Numbered from the stretch's first letter, positions 17,861-26,075 are shown. The stretch is DNA of 64,000 bases from Prevotella sp. (GCA_017554145.1 JAFZIZ010000008.1:62001-126000); one strand, 5' to 3'. Numbers and translations are program-made. The notes: generated by a model from the letters alone, not told the origin.

Positions 17861-19233
17861 AAGAGTGTTCTTGGATCAGTGATTATTCCTGTGACTGCTG
17901 CTGCGGCAGCAACAAGTGGTGAACAGAGAATAGTACGAGAGCCAGGTCCTTGACGACCTTCAAAGTTACGATTTGAGGTCGAGACGGCATATTTGCCTGC
18001 AGGAACCTTGTCATCATTCATCGCCAAACAAGCAGAGCAGCCTGGTTGACGAATCTCAAAACCAGATGTTTCGAAAATAGTGTCTAGGCCCTCTTCGTGA
18101 ATCTGCTGACGGACAGCCCATGAACCTGGTACTAACCAAGCTATGACGCTATCTGCCTTCTTACGACCTTTCACAATAGAAGCAAAGGCACGGAAGTCCT
18201 CAATACGTCCATTCGTGCAGGCGCCCAGGAATACATAGTCTATTTTCTTACCCAATAGGCATTCACCAGCTTTGAATCCCATATAGTTCAATGCTTTTTC
18301 AAAGCCTGCCCCACTCTTTGTAGGAATCGCCTCCGTGATACCAATTCCCATTCCTGGATTAGTACCATAAGTGATGCGTGGTTCAATATCCTTGGCGTCG
18401 AAGGTCAGTTCTTTATCGAATACAGCATTATCACCACTCTTCAAGGTATTCCAATAGGCTAAAGCTTTGTCCCAATCATCTCCTTTGGGAGCATATTCTC
18501 TACCTTTTATATATTCAAAGGTCACTTCATCAGGAGCGATAAATCCTCCACGGGCCCCCATCTCAATAGAGAGGTTACAGAGTGTCAGTCGTCCTTCCAT
18601 CGAGAGGTTTCTAACAACATCACCAGCATACTCCACAAAATAACCTGTAGCACCAGAGGTCGTCAACTGACTCATCAGATAGAGCGCAACATCCTTTGCT
18701 GTCACACCTTTTCCTAATATGCCATTGATATTGATGCGCATGGATTTTGGTTTCTGCTGGAGAATACACTGTGAGGCCATCACCATCTCTACCTCAGACG
18801 TACCAATACCAAAGGCGACAGCCCCCATCGCCCCATGTGTTGAAGTATGGGAGTCACCACATACAATGGTCATTCCTGGCAAAGAGAGTCCCTTCTCTGG
18901 TCCTACCACATGGATAATACCATTGTCTTTTGAGTACATCCCATAGTGGTTCAACCCGAAGTCCTTGGCATTCTGCGCCAAGGTTGCAACCTGCTTGGCA
19001 GATACAGGGTCCTCGATGGGTTTGTCCTGATCGTGCGTTGGAGTATTATGGTCGGGCATACAGTATATCTGTTCAGGACGGAAACACTTCAACCCACGTG
19101 CCCTCATACCGTCAAACGCCTGAGGTGAAGTTACCTCATGACAATACAGGCGGTCGATATAGAGTTGTGTGGGACCATCCTTTACCTGCTGCACCACATG
19201 TTTATCCCATATCTTGTCAAATAACGTATTCAT
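17857..19233 (-). CDS. leuC: 3-isopropylmalate dehydratase large subunit (4Fe-4S aconitase family)
   Basis: LeuC carries the catalytic 4Fe-4S cluster that isomerises 2- to 3-isopropylmalate. The 458-residue protein begins [14 protein letters not shown] and has [15 protein letters not shown], the cluster ligand [13 protein letters not shown], and the [10 protein letters not shown] segment that supplies the other two cysteines. The GxxSxGTSEV-type stretch reads [14 protein letters not shown]. It overlaps leuA by 4 nt and leuD by 4 nt. Confidence 0.96.
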   Translation of the reverse strand: MNTLFDKIWDKHVVQQVKDGPTQLYIDRLYCHEVTSPQAFDGMRARGLKCFRPEQIYCMPDHNTPTHDQDKPIEDPVSAKQVATLAQNAKDFGLNHYGMYSKDNGIIHVVGPEKGLSLPGMTIVCGDSHTSTHGAMGAVAFGIGTSEVEMVMASQCILQQKPKSMRININGILGKGVTAKDVALYLMSQLTTSGATGYFVEYAGDVVRNLSMEGRLTLCNLSIEMGARGGFIAPDEVTFEYIKGREYAPKGDDWDKALAYWNTLKSGDNAVFDKELTFDAKDIEPRITYGTNPGMGIGITEAIPTKSGAGFEKALNYMGFKAGECLLGKKIDYVFLGACTNGRIEDFRAFASIVKGRKKADSVIAWLVPGSWAVRQQIHEEGLDTIFETSGFEIRQPGCSACLAMNDDKVPAGKYAVSTSNRNFEGRQGPGSRTILCSPLVAAAAAVTGIITDPRTLL

Positions 19234-20726
19234 TTCTTGAACTTATTGATACAGTCAATATATGCCTCTACAGAAGCAGTAACGATATCAGTATTGGCTC
19301 CGAAACCATAGTACATACCACCGTCGTATTCCACTTGCATGTGTACCTTACCCACATCGTCTGAACCCTTTGAGATAGCCTGAATGGTAAACTCCTTCAG
19401 CGTCATCTTTTTCATGATGATCTTCTTCAGCGCCTTGATGGCAGCATCGACAGGACCATTACCCGATGCGGCTGCCTCAAACTTCTGACCACTGATGTCC
19501 AGTCCGATAGAAGCCACACTCTTTACACCCTTACCAGAAGTGACCTGCAGGAAGTCGAGACGTACAGCATGTGCCTCGGCCGTATCGGCACCAGCCAACA
19601 TCAATACGTCAGCATCCGTTACATCCTTCTTTTGGTCAGCCAACTGCAGGAACTTCTCGTATATCTTGTCGAGTTTCTCCTCGCTGACGTCCACACCATT
19701 TACCATCAAACGATACTTCAGGGCTGCACGTCCACTGCGTGCTGTCAGTACGATGCTGTTATCATCTATACCCACATCCTTGGGATCCATAATCTCGTAA
19801 GTATGCACATCCTTCAATACGCCGTCTTGATGGATACCACTGGAGTGCGCAAAGGCATTGCGACCGACAATCGCTTTATTAGGCTGCACAGGCATATTCA
19901 TCAGACTTGATACCATTCGACTCGTTGGATAAATCTTCGTCGTATTGATATTCGTCTCGATACCCAATCCTTTATGACATTTCAGTATCATGGCAATCTC
20001 TTCGAGTGAGGTATTACCAGCACGCTCTCCAATACCGTTGACGGTTACTTCCACCTGTCTGGCACCAGCCATCACACCATTGAAGGTGTTTGCCGTTGCC
20101 ATACCAAGGTCGTTATGACAATGAGTAGAGATGATTGCCTTATCGATACCATCTACATGCTCCTTCAAGTATTTGATTTTCTCGAAATACTCCTGAGGCA
20201 GACAATAACCTGTTGTGTCGGGAATATTGACCACAGTGGCACCAGCCTTGATGACGGCTTCTACCACCTGCGCCAGATATTCATTATCCGTACGACCAGC
20301 ATCTTCACAATAGAACTCTACATCATCCACAAACTTCTTGGCGTATTTCACAGCTTCCACACCTTGTTCCAGAATCTTTTCACGCGTAGAATTGAATTTT
20401 AACTGAATATGCTCGTCGCTCGTTCCAATACCTGTATGGATACGTTTACGCTTGGCATACTGCAACGCTTCTGCTGCAACGTCAATGTCATGCTGGACAG
20501 CACGTGTCAGTGCACAAATAGTAGGCCATGTAACGGCCTTCGAAATCTCAATCACACTGTTAAAGTCGCCAGGAGAACTGACGGGGAATCCTGCTTCAAT
20601 CACGTCTACGCCCAACTGCTCCAGTGCCTTTGCCACCTGAATCTTCTCAATCGTGTTCAGCTGACATCCTGGCACCTGTTCACCGTCGCGCAGTGTCGTG
20701 TCGAAAATAAACAATCTGTCACTCAT
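19230..20726 (-). CDS. leuA: 2-isopropylmalate synthase
   Basis: LeuA condenses 2-oxoisovalerate with acetyl-CoA, the first committed step of leucine synthesis. The 498-residue protein has [16 protein letters not shown] (about residues 8-23), [12 protein letters not shown] with the metal-binding histidines, [14 protein letters not shown], and a C-terminal regulatory domain (from about 390) that normally binds leucine for feedback inhibition. It is the first gene of the operon. About 200 nt of leader separates it from its promoter, with a leader peptide and terminator in between. Just upstream of the ATG lie four 7-nt repeats (20733-20760). Confidence 0.96.
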   Translation of the reverse strand: MSDRLFIFDTTLRDGEQVPGCQLNTIEKIQVAKALEQLGVDVIEAGFPVSSPGDFNSVIEISKAVTWPTICALTRAVQHDIDVAAEALQYAKRKRIHTGIGTSDEHIQLKFNSTREKILEQGVEAVKYAKKFVDDVEFYCEDAGRTDNEYLAQVVEAVIKAGATVVNIPDTTGYCLPQEYFEKIKYLKEHVDGIDKAIISTHCHNDLGMATANTFNGVMAGARQVEVTVNGIGERAGNTSLEEIAMILKCHKGLGIETNINTTKIYPTSRMVSSLMNMPVQPNKAIVGRNAFAHSSGIHQDGVLKDVHTYEIMDPKDVGIDDNSIVLTARSGRAALKYRLMVNGVDVSEEKLDKIYEKFLQLADQKKDVTDADVLMLAGADTAEAHAVRLDFLQVTSGKGVKSVASIGLDISGQKFEAAASGNGPVDAAIKALKKIIMKKMTLKEFTIQAISKGSDDVGKVHMQVEYDGGMYYGFGANTDIVTASVEAYIDCINKFKK

Positions 20727-20732
20727 ATAACT

Positions 20733-20760
20733 TTTAATCTTTAACCTTTAATCTTTATCT
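20733..20760 (-). repeat. Four 7-nt repeats before leuA
   Basis: The plus strand reads TTTAATC, TTTAACC, TTTAATC, TTTATCT in direct tandem, ending 7 nt before the leuA start codon. Similar heptads occur at 14594, 16730, 21934, 34220, 36714 and 48524. Confidence 0.75.
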
Positions 20761-20767
20761 ATTAACT

Positions 20768-20803
20768 AAAAAAGCCTCTCTACACCCGGAAGTGAGAAAG
20801 GCT
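20768..20803 (-). terminator. Attenuator terminator in the leu/cimA leader
   Basis: On the minus strand AGCCTTTC (20796-20803) pairs with GAGAGGCT (20773-20780), one G-U, followed by TTTTTT. It lies 41 nt before the leuA start, so transcription would stop before the structural genes. Its left arm and loop contain TCACTTCCGG (20786-20795), the perfect complement of CCGGAAGTGA at 20852-20861. Confidence 0.85.
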
Positions 20804-20861
20804 CGTTCATATTTAATTTTTATCTTTATCTTTAATTTTCTGAATACCTCATCACTTCCGG
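20786..20861 (-). promoter_or_regulatory. Antiterminator pair of the leu/cimA attenuator
   Basis: CCGGAAGTGA (20852-20861) and TCACTTCCGG (20786-20795), minus strand, are perfect 10-nt complements. Pairing can continue after one mismatch through GAGG with CCTT (two G-U), which would occupy the left arm of the terminator. The two structures therefore exclude each other. Confidence 0.8.
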
Positions 20862-20917
20862 CTACTTTTACGCAGTCGAATAATAATAATGTTGTTAAGT
20901 AGGTTCAGATTCTTCAT
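20852..20917 (-). CDS. Leader peptide of the leu/cimA operon, 21 residues
   Basis: The short frame reads MKNLNLLNNIIIIRLRKSSR plus a final K, then TGA. It holds four Leu codons (CTG, CTA, CTT, CTG) and four consecutive ATT (Ile) codons. The ATG is about 18 nt after the -7 box. The stop codon is part of CCGGAAGTGA (20852-20861), the 5' arm of the predicted antiterminator. A ribosome reaching the stop would cover that arm and let the terminator at 20768-20803 form. A ribosome stalled at Leu or Ile codons would leave it free to pair with TCACTTCCGG. This is the classical attenuation design, and the choice of codons matches an operon making both leucine and, through cimA, isoleucine precursors. 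Confidence 0.85.
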   Translation of the reverse strand: MKNLNLLNNIIIIRLRKSSRK

Positions 20918-20935
20918 ATCTTTCTAATTTCGCTG

Positions 20936-20967
20936 CAAAATTACTACTTTTCAAATGAACAGCCAAA
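20936..20967 (-). promoter_or_regulatory. Promoter of the leu/cimA operon
   Basis: On the minus strand TTTG (20964-20967), exactly 20 nt, TAATTTTG (20936-20943), then CAG. A full-consensus Bacteroidetes promoter. Confidence 0.85.
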
Positions 20968-21005
20968 CAATTCGTAAGTTTTTTGATTGAAAACGTAAAT
21001 AATTG

Positions 21006-21926
21006 TTACTTTGAGCCGATATAAAGGAATACCATACCCAAAAGAACCAATGCCAGATCGATGGCTTTTGAACGCAGATTCTTCTCATGGAAGAAGGCTG
21101 CTCCAAACAGGAAACTGACAATAACGGAACCACGACGAATCATCGAAACAATACTGATCATCGCGTCAGGCATCGACAGAGAATAGAAATACATGAAGTC
21201 GGCAGTAGAAAGAAATACACTCACTCCGATAATCGACCAATGCCAGTGGAATGGTGTCGTCTTGTCGTGATGGGGATACCATAGTAACAATAGCATAGCC
21301 AGCATCATACCACATTGGTAGATGGTATACCACGACTGCACCATCATCTTGTCAAGACCGACTCCCCCCTTCTCTACAGGTGCCATCAAAAATTTGTCGT
21401 AGAGTCCACTGATAGCACCAAAGGCAGCAGCCCCTACTATCATCCATATCCAATGGTTATGCTTGAAGTCTATACCCTCTTTCTTTCCGCTGTGACTCAG
21501 CATCATAAACGAGAGGATGGCGAGTAGCACACCAATCCATTGCCATACGTTGAGTCGTTCGCCAAAGACCAACAAGGCTCCTACCAACACCATCACAGGA
21601 CGTGTGGCATTAATCGGTCCGACGATGGTTAGCGGCAGATGTTTCATTCCGAAATAGCCAAGCAGCCAACTGCTCAGTACGATAAGTGCTTTCAGCAGGA
21701 TGTATTTATGCATATCCCATCCGCCTGATGCCACATGAACGAGTGTTCCGTCAAGCAAGGTTGTCTGTCCACTCAGCACGATGAATGGCAGGAATATAAG
21801 AGAGGAAAATAAGGTGTTCAGAAACAATACGGGGATGACGGCATTCTCCTTCAATGCCTGTTTCTTAAAGGAATCATAGCAGCCTAACAATGCTGCCGAC
21901 ATAAAAGCCAATATTAACCAAGTCAT
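21006..21926 (-). CDS. EamA/DMT-superfamily transporter
   Basis: The 306-residue integral membrane protein has about ten hydrophobic segments in two halves, the duplicated EamA layout: the first from MTWLILAFMSAALLG to about 140, the second from WIWMIVGAAAFGAISG on. Many DMT members export amino acids or metabolites, but the substrate cannot be read here. It follows truA by 29 nt on the same strand, and the spacer is made of 7-nt TTTAATC-like repeats. Its stop is 38 nt before the -33 box of the leu promoter, so a role in amino-acid export is possible but rests on position alone. Confidence 0.75.
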   Translation of the reverse strand: MTWLILAFMSAALLGCYDSFKKQALKENAVIPVLFLNTLFSSLIFLPFIVLSGQTTLLDGTLVHVASGGWDMHKYILLKALIVLSSWLLGYFGMKHLPLTIVGPINATRPVMVLVGALLVFGERLNVWQWIGVLLAILSFMMLSHSGKKEGIDFKHNHWIWMIVGAAAFGAISGLYDKFLMAPVEKGGVGLDKMMVQSWYTIYQCGMMLAMLLLLWYPHHDKTTPFHWHWSIIGVSVFLSTADFMYFYSLSMPDAMISIVSMIRRGSVIVSFLFGAAFFHEKNLRSKAIDLALVLLGMVFLYIGSK

Positions 21927-21933
21927 CCCTACT

Positions 21934-21961
21934 TTTTATCTTTAATCTTTAAACTTTAATA
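21934..21961 (-). repeat. Four 7-nt repeats between truA and the EamA gene
   Basis: The plus strand reads TTTTATC, TTTAATC, TTTAAAC, TTTAATA. The last unit contains the truA stop codon. The array is close kin to the one before leuA. Confidence 0.7.
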
Positions 21962-22684
21962 CTCGACTCGTTCGAGGAATAGCGCCTGTGCCGGCATCGA
22001 CTCTCCTGCCTGTGTCCTTCTGCCTCCGATAATCACCTGTCGGAACTCGTCAAGCGTCATACGATGCCTTCCCACCTCTATCAGCGTTCCTACCACAGCA
22101 CGTACCATATTACGAAGGAACCGATTGGCGGTGATTTCGAAATACCAGACATCAACTGCTGTCTGATGCCATTCTGCAGCCGTCACATGACAGATTGTCG
22201 TCTTCACATCACTACCAGCCTTGCAGAAAGCACCAAAGTCTTCATATTCCATCAAGATACGTGCAGCATCGTTCATCAAGGGGAAGTCCAGCACATAATG
22301 TAGTTCCAAAGAATAATGACGACGGAAAGGATTCTTTTTCGTATGTATATAATAATGATAGGTACGCGCGAAAGCCGAAAAACGGGCATGCATCTCGTCG
22401 CTCACCTGTTCTACCTTGCTCACACTGATATCTGGTGGCAATACCCCGTTCATCTTCATGACGAGCGTATCTGTATCGAAAACAGCATCCGTATCAAAGT
22501 GGGCAGCCATCTGTCGGGCGTGTACTCCTGTATCAGTCCTTCCCGCTCCTGTCACTGTGATTTCTTCACGTAACAACAGCGACAAACCCCGTTGCAGTTC
22601 TGCCTGCACGGTGTTACCGTTGGGCTGTAATTGCCAACCGTGATAATGGGTACCGTCGTAACTAAACCAGATGAAGTATCTCAT
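21956..22684 (-). CDS. truA: tRNA pseudouridine(38-40) synthase
   Basis: TruA isomerises uridines 38-40 in the anticodon arm. The 242-residue protein has the catalytic Asp in GAGRTDTGVHARQMAAHFD (about residues 47-65), the N-terminal FSYDGTHYHGWQLQPNGNTV, and FLRNMVRAVVGTLIEVG near the end. The length is typical. A strong promoter (22694-22725) lies 9 nt before the ATG, so the leader is very short. Confidence 0.95.
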   Translation of the reverse strand: MRYFIWFSYDGTHYHGWQLQPNGNTVQAELQRGLSLLLREEITVTGAGRTDTGVHARQMAAHFDTDAVFDTDTLVMKMNGVLPPDISVSKVEQVSDEMHARFSAFARTYHYYIHTKKNPFRRHYSLELHYVLDFPLMNDAARILMEYEDFGAFCKAGSDVKTTICHVTAAEWHQTAVDVWYFEITANRFLRNMVRAVVGTLIEVGRHRMTLDEFRQVIIGGRRTQAGESMPAQALFLERVEY

Positions 22685-22693
22685 AATCGGCTG

Positions 22694-22725
22694 CGAAGGT
22701 ACTATTTTTTATCAAAATAGCCAAA
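22694..22725 (-). promoter_or_regulatory. Promoter of truA
   Basis: On the minus strand TTTG (22722-22725), 20 nt, TACCTTCG (22694-22701). The box ends 9 nt before the start codon. Confidence 0.75.
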
Positions 22726-22739
22726 ATATAAAGACATAA

Positions 22740-22771
22740 TTTGGCTGTATTACGATTTTATCGTAACTTCG
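22740..22771 (+). promoter_or_regulatory. Promoter of the EFR1 gene, probably leaderless
   Basis: TTTG (22740-22743), exactly 20 nt, TAACTTCG (22764-22771). Only four bases (CACC) separate it from the ATG at 22776, so transcription should begin at or within a base or two of the start codon. Confidence 0.7.
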
Positions 22772-22775
22772 CACC

Positions 22776-23534
22776 ATGATATTCTACTTCTCTGGAACAG
22801 GTAATACGAAATGGGCGGCAGAGCAACTGGCACTTGCCACAGGTGATGAACTGCGCTATATTCCCGATGAAATCAGGAAGGAAAAGTGCGAATATACGCT
22901 TCAGGAAGGTGAGCGACTGGGCTTCTGCTTCCCTACTCATGGGTGGCAACCTCCACGAATCGTGCGCGATTTCATCGGGAAATCGACGTTTAAGAACGTT
23001 TCTTATGTCTATGCTTTGACTACCTGTGGCGACAATATGGGCTATGCTATGCGTATCTTCAACAAGGAATTGGGCAGAAAAGGACTCCATACCGATGCTG
23101 CTTTTGCTGTCGTTATGCCTGAATCCAACGTATGTTTCTCCTTCCTTCATCTCGACACTCCTGAGGGGGAAGTCCGAAAGATAAAAGCGGCAAAGGAACG
23201 CATGAAGCATATTTGCCAAGTTATTGAGAATCAAGAGAAAGGAATAGAAGAACTCGTTAAGGGAGCCATCCCCTTTACCTTTACTTATGTGATAGGCGGC
23301 TACTACAATAAACACCTTATTACCGACCAGCATTTCTGGGTAGATGAGGATGCTTGTATCCATTGTGGCTTATGTGCCAAACTCTGTCCTGTCGATGATA
23401 TTAAAGGCACCCCACCCCGTTGGAAACACGATGGATCTTGTACCAACTGCCTTGCCTGCTATCACCATTGTCCTAAGCATGCCATCCATTGGGGTAAGAT
23501 GAAACGAGGTCAATACGTATTCAAAGAGCTATAA
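22776..23534 (+). CDS. EFR1-type flavodoxin-ferredoxin electron-transfer protein
   Basis: The 252-residue protein joins a flavodoxin-like domain to a bacterial 2x[4Fe-4S] ferredoxin domain. FYFSGTGNTKW (residues 3-13) is the FMN phosphate loop. CIHCGLCAKLCP and CTNCLACYHHCP (about residues 196-232) are two cluster motifs. Such EFR1 proteins are thought to carry electrons between FMN and iron-sulfur clusters in anaerobes; the partner enzyme is unknown. The start must be at 22776 because the FMN loop follows at once, yet the promoter ends 4 nt upstream. The next gene follows after 19 nt. Confidence 0.85.
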   Translation: MIFYFSGTGNTKWAAEQLALATGDELRYIPDEIRKEKCEYTLQEGERLGFCFPTHGWQPPRIVRDFIGKSTFKNVSYVYALTTCGDNMGYAMRIFNKELGRKGLHTDAAFAVVMPESNVCFSFLHLDTPEGEVRKIKAAKERMKHICQVIENQEKGIEELVKGAIPFTFTYVIGGYYNKHLITDQHFWVDEDACIHCGLCAKLCPVDDIKGTPPRWKHDGSCTNCLACYHHCPKHAIHWGKMKRGQYVFKEL

Positions 23535-23553
23535 ATCCTATTAATACAAATAT

Positions 23554-24114
23554 ATGAGTAAGAAGTTTCCATACGGTCATGATATGAATGCCTATATTGA
23601 CAAGGCATTCGAACTGATGAAAGCAGACTTCCCTTGGGCAACAAGGGACATGATAGCAGATAATACTAATTTGGGTATCGAAAAGATAGGATGTCGCTAT
23701 CAGTATGTCGCTTATCACTCGCAATATGATGGTTCGTTAAAGCCAGAGCCTCTGAAGATTGACTGTGAAGAGTTTCTCCATCGCCTTGCCAGTGGTCGTG
23801 ACTATGAACTTGGACATGGGAATCCTGTAAAGGAGACCATCGACGTACCAGCATCATGCACATGCAGCGGTGACTGGTTTCTGGAGATATACCGTATACA
23901 AAAGCATGAGTTGGGAGGCTATTCAGCCTATGTCCAGGCAGGCAACCGCTCTGCTGGTGGATCGAGAACGTTCTTTATTCCAGCTTCTTTCTTCAAACTA
24001 CCTTGGGAGGAGTTTCTGGATAAGTACCTCGAGTTAGTTTCCCCAGGTCCCTTCTACGTCGGCAGAAAAGATCTCGAAAACGCCCCTGCTGTCAAAGAAT
24101 TCTTAGGATATTAA
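23554..24114 (+). CDS. Uncharacterised protein, cytoplasmic
   Basis: I do not recognise a family for this 186-residue protein. It has no signal peptide or membrane segment. Visible features are an acidic/aromatic N-terminal half (MNAYIDKAFELMKADFPWAT), an SCTCSGDWF motif near residue 107, then GGYSAYVQAGNRSAGGSRTFFI and a Phe/Pro-rich C-terminus (FFKLPWEEFLDKYLELVSPG). It follows the EFR1 gene by 19 nt on the same strand and shares its promoter, so a redox-related role is possible but unproven. Confidence 0.7.
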   Translation: MSKKFPYGHDMNAYIDKAFELMKADFPWATRDMIADNTNLGIEKIGCRYQYVAYHSQYDGSLKPEPLKIDCEEFLHRLASGRDYELGHGNPVKETIDVPASCTCSGDWFLEIYRIQKHELGGYSAYVQAGNRSAGGSRTFFIPASFFKLPWEEFLDKYLELVSPGPFYVGRKDLENAPAVKEFLGY

Positions 24115-24131
24115 TCATTATTGCCCAACAC

Positions 24132-24160
24132 TTCACATAGGGACTGTCCCCCTGTGTTCC
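24132..24160. repeat. REP-like palindrome
   Basis: CACATAGGGAC followed by TGTCCCCCTGTG forms an imperfect stem with GGGAC/GTCCC at its core. It lies just after the EFR1 unit and could act as its terminator (no T-run, so weak). The GGGAC-GTCCC core flanked by CACA/TGTG resembles REP elements mobilised by REP-associated (Y1) transposases; this rests on memory. Confidence 0.4.
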
Positions 24161-24167
24161 TTAAGGG

Positions 24168-24413
24168 AAACTGGGGAAAAGGCTCGTTCTAACAGGGAGA
24201 AAGACACGATGTAACAGGGAGAGAAACGGCGGTTTGCTTGATCAGGACGCAGACCCGCATAAATTGGGGCGGGCGCCCTGATATCTTGGAGCGCTCGCCC
24301 TAATATGTCCAATCGGTCGGTTGGAACCGAGTTTTAATCTATATAGTACTATCAATACTTTTAGAAAAGCTATATGTTTAGCACTCGTAAACTATATACT
24401 TTGCTAAAGGGAA
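24168..24413. repeat. Degenerate direct repeats with a constant 22-bp pitch (array 1)
   Basis: Three sub-arrays keep a strict 22-bp spacing. (1) AAACTGGGGA at 24168, TAACAGGGAG at 24190 and 24212. (2) GACCCGCATA at 24252, CGCCCTGATAT at 24274, CGCCCTAATAT at 24296. (3) ACTATCAATAC at 24348, CTATATGTTTAGCAC at 24370, CTATATACTTTG at 24392. Units within a sub-array share 10-15 of 22 positions. The unit at 24370 is 19/22 identical to the one at 45435, 21 kb away. Confidence 0.7.
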
Positions 24414-24532
24414 GTTCACGGTTTAGGTGTTGGTTGTATATGTAACGTACTTCTCATGTATTTGCAAAAATTGAAGTCAATTTGAGTTGAAATCTCGAAA
24501 TCATTACGTTGTTCACCTTCTGCTATAAATAT

Positions 24533-24563
24533 TTTGTAGTTATAGAAATTTGTTGTATATTTG
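24533..24563 (+). promoter_or_regulatory. Promoter of the WG-repeat lipoprotein gene
   Basis: TTTG (24533-24536), 19 nt, TATATTTG (24556-24563), then CA. The start codon is 38 nt downstream. Confidence 0.7.
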
Positions 24564-24601
24564 CAAAGTAATTAATAATAACTTTAAAACTAAAGATATT
24601 T

Positions 24602-25468
24602 ATGAAACGAACATTTTTTACATCAGTAATTGCCTTTGTTATGTTGACCTCGTCAGCATGTGGGCAGACGACACAGTCAAAAAATGAAAATCAATCGAAT
24701 GAGAATCAGACAATGACTGAGGATATAAATGATAAGTGGGAAGAAAAGAGCGAATACTCTGAAGGTTTCGCAAAAGTGTTGGATTCTACTAATGGGAAGT
24801 ATGGTTTTATTGACGAGACAGGCGCTGTTGTGATTCCATGCAAGTGGGTTGGAGCAAGTGATTTCTCTGAAGGTTTGGCTTCTGTAAGGGGTGACAATGA
24901 ATTGGTAGGTTTTATCGATAAAACAGGAGAGCTGGTGATTCCTTGTAAATGGGAAAGTGCTTACGACTTCTCCGAAGGTATGTCTGCAGTATTGGATCCT
25001 GCTGCAAAATATGGCTTTATCGACAAGAAGGGTAAATTGGTGACTCCTTGTAAGTGGATTGAGGTAAGATCCTTTTCTGAAGGTTTGGCTGTTGTTGGGA
25101 ACACCAATGCCAAGTATGGCTTTATCGATAAGACTGGCAAACTGGCAATTCCTTGCAAATGGAATCATGCACTACCTTTCACTGAAGGACTGGCAGCAGT
25201 TATGGGCGACAACGATTATTGGGGATATATTAATAAGACGGGTAAATTAGTGATTCCTTGCAAGTGGAATACAACGTATTTTTTCTCTGATGGACTGGCT
25301 AAAGTCGAGGATGCTAACTTTAAATGGGGCTTTATCGATAAGACAGGAAAACTGGTGATTCCTTGTAAATGGAAGGTTGCCTATGATTTCTCCGAAGGTA
25401 TAGCAGAAGTCGAGGATGCCGATGGCACTTCGTACAAGATAAATAAACAAGGAGAGATTGTGGAGTAA
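24602..25468 (+). CDS. WG-repeat lipoprotein
   Basis: The 288-residue protein begins with a lipoprotein signal (FVMLTSSAC, lipid Cys at about residue 20), then a short Asn/Gln/Ser-rich linker. Six complete 35-residue WG repeats follow, of the form FIDKTGKLVIPCKW...FSEGLA.V......YG, plus partial units at both ends. WG repeats are thought to fold as beta modules for binding; there is no catalytic site. Each unit keeps a Cys in IPCKW, giving an evenly spaced ladder of cysteines. It is a single-gene unit: a promoter lies 38 nt upstream and a strong terminator downstream. Confidence 0.85.
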   Translation: MKRTFFTSVIAFVMLTSSACGQTTQSKNENQSNENQTMTEDINDKWEEKSEYSEGFAKVLDSTNGKYGFIDETGAVVIPCKWVGASDFSEGLASVRGDNELVGFIDKTGELVIPCKWESAYDFSEGMSAVLDPAAKYGFIDKKGKLVTPCKWIEVRSFSEGLAVVGNTNAKYGFIDKTGKLAIPCKWNHALPFTEGLAAVMGDNDYWGYINKTGKLVIPCKWNTTYFFSDGLAKVEDANFKWGFIDKTGKLVIPCKWKVAYDFSEGIAEVEDADGTSYKINKQGEIVE

Positions 25469-25498
25469 GTGAAGTAACCCCTAAAAAAGTTTGACATG

Positions 25499-25539
25499 AG
25501 TAAAAGACCGTTTCTCATATAGCGAAACGGTCTTTTACT
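25499..25539. terminator. Bidirectional terminator
   Basis: AGTAAAAGACCGTTTC and its perfect complement GAAACGGTCTTTTACT enclose a 9-nt loop (25515-25523). The 16-bp stem carries A and T tracts on both sides, so it can serve the convergent genes on either strand. Confidence 0.9.
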
Positions 25540-25562
25540 ATTAATACTTTTGCTTGAATGTA

Positions 25563-26075
25563 TCAATCGGTTTGTTTCTCGAAATCGTAAACCTCGTCGT
25601 CGTATTCCAGAGAGAGCTTCGTTTCTGTGATATCAACAATCTTGATATCTCCATGCAACATCGCTTCCGCCATACCTGATTTCTGTTGTTGGAAACCATT
25701 CATATAAGCCTGTTTTAACTGATCCTCTAATTCGGGATTATCTGCGATTTTCTGTTTCACCTGGTCATTCCATTCCGTCTTCCTGATGAGAACAAGAATT
25801 TTGTTGGCATCGAAGTTAATCGTCAGCGTGTTACCTTTACGTTTAAACGGTATGTCTTGGGCAACATACGCCACACCTATCGTACCAGCACTCTCGTCGT
25901 CAATCTCACTATATACCGTCTGGAGGACATCATTCTGCCCATTGAAATATAAGAGGATAGCCATGGCGACATTGTCCTGTTTTTCTACGGCCATCCAATA
26001 ACCGTCCAAACTCTGTGCCTGAAGTGAGAACGATGTCATCAGCATCATGGCAATTGATAACAAGTACTTTTTCAT
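25563..26075 (-). CDS. Small secreted protein of unknown function
   Basis: The 170-residue protein has a clear signal peptide (MKKYLLSIAMMLMTSFSLQAQ; mature from about residue 22). It opens with SLDGYWMAVEKQDN, the pattern of lipocalin-like calycin domains common in Bacteroidetes. A beta-rich core and a helical insert (QVKQKIADNPELEDQLKQAY) follow. No catalytic residue is apparent. It sits 43 nt after yggS with no promoter of its own that I can see, so it is probably the last gene of the pseudokinase operon. Confidence 0.7.
   Translation of the reverse strand: MKKYLLSIAMMLMTSFSLQAQSLDGYWMAVEKQDNVAMAILLYFNGQNDVLQTVYSEIDDESAGTIGVAYVAQDIPFKRKGNTLTINFDANKILVLIRKTEWNDQVKQKIADNPELEDQLKQAYMNGFQQQKSGMAEAMLHGDIKIVDITETKLSLEYDDEVYDFEKQTD

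Larger units (their letters stand above)
24115..24601. other. 487-bp gene-free region with 22-bp-pitch repeats
   Basis: No coding potential is evident. From left to right there is a GC-rich palindrome (24132-24160), three families of degenerate direct repeats that all recur every 22 bp (24168-24413), an unremarkable AT-rich stretch, and the promoter of the WG-repeat gene (24533-24563). Confidence 0.7.

Noticed and set aside
24168-24413. CRISPR array
   Set aside because: Units of 22 bp are not conserved enough to be repeats, there is no repeat/spacer alternation, and no cas genes are nearby.
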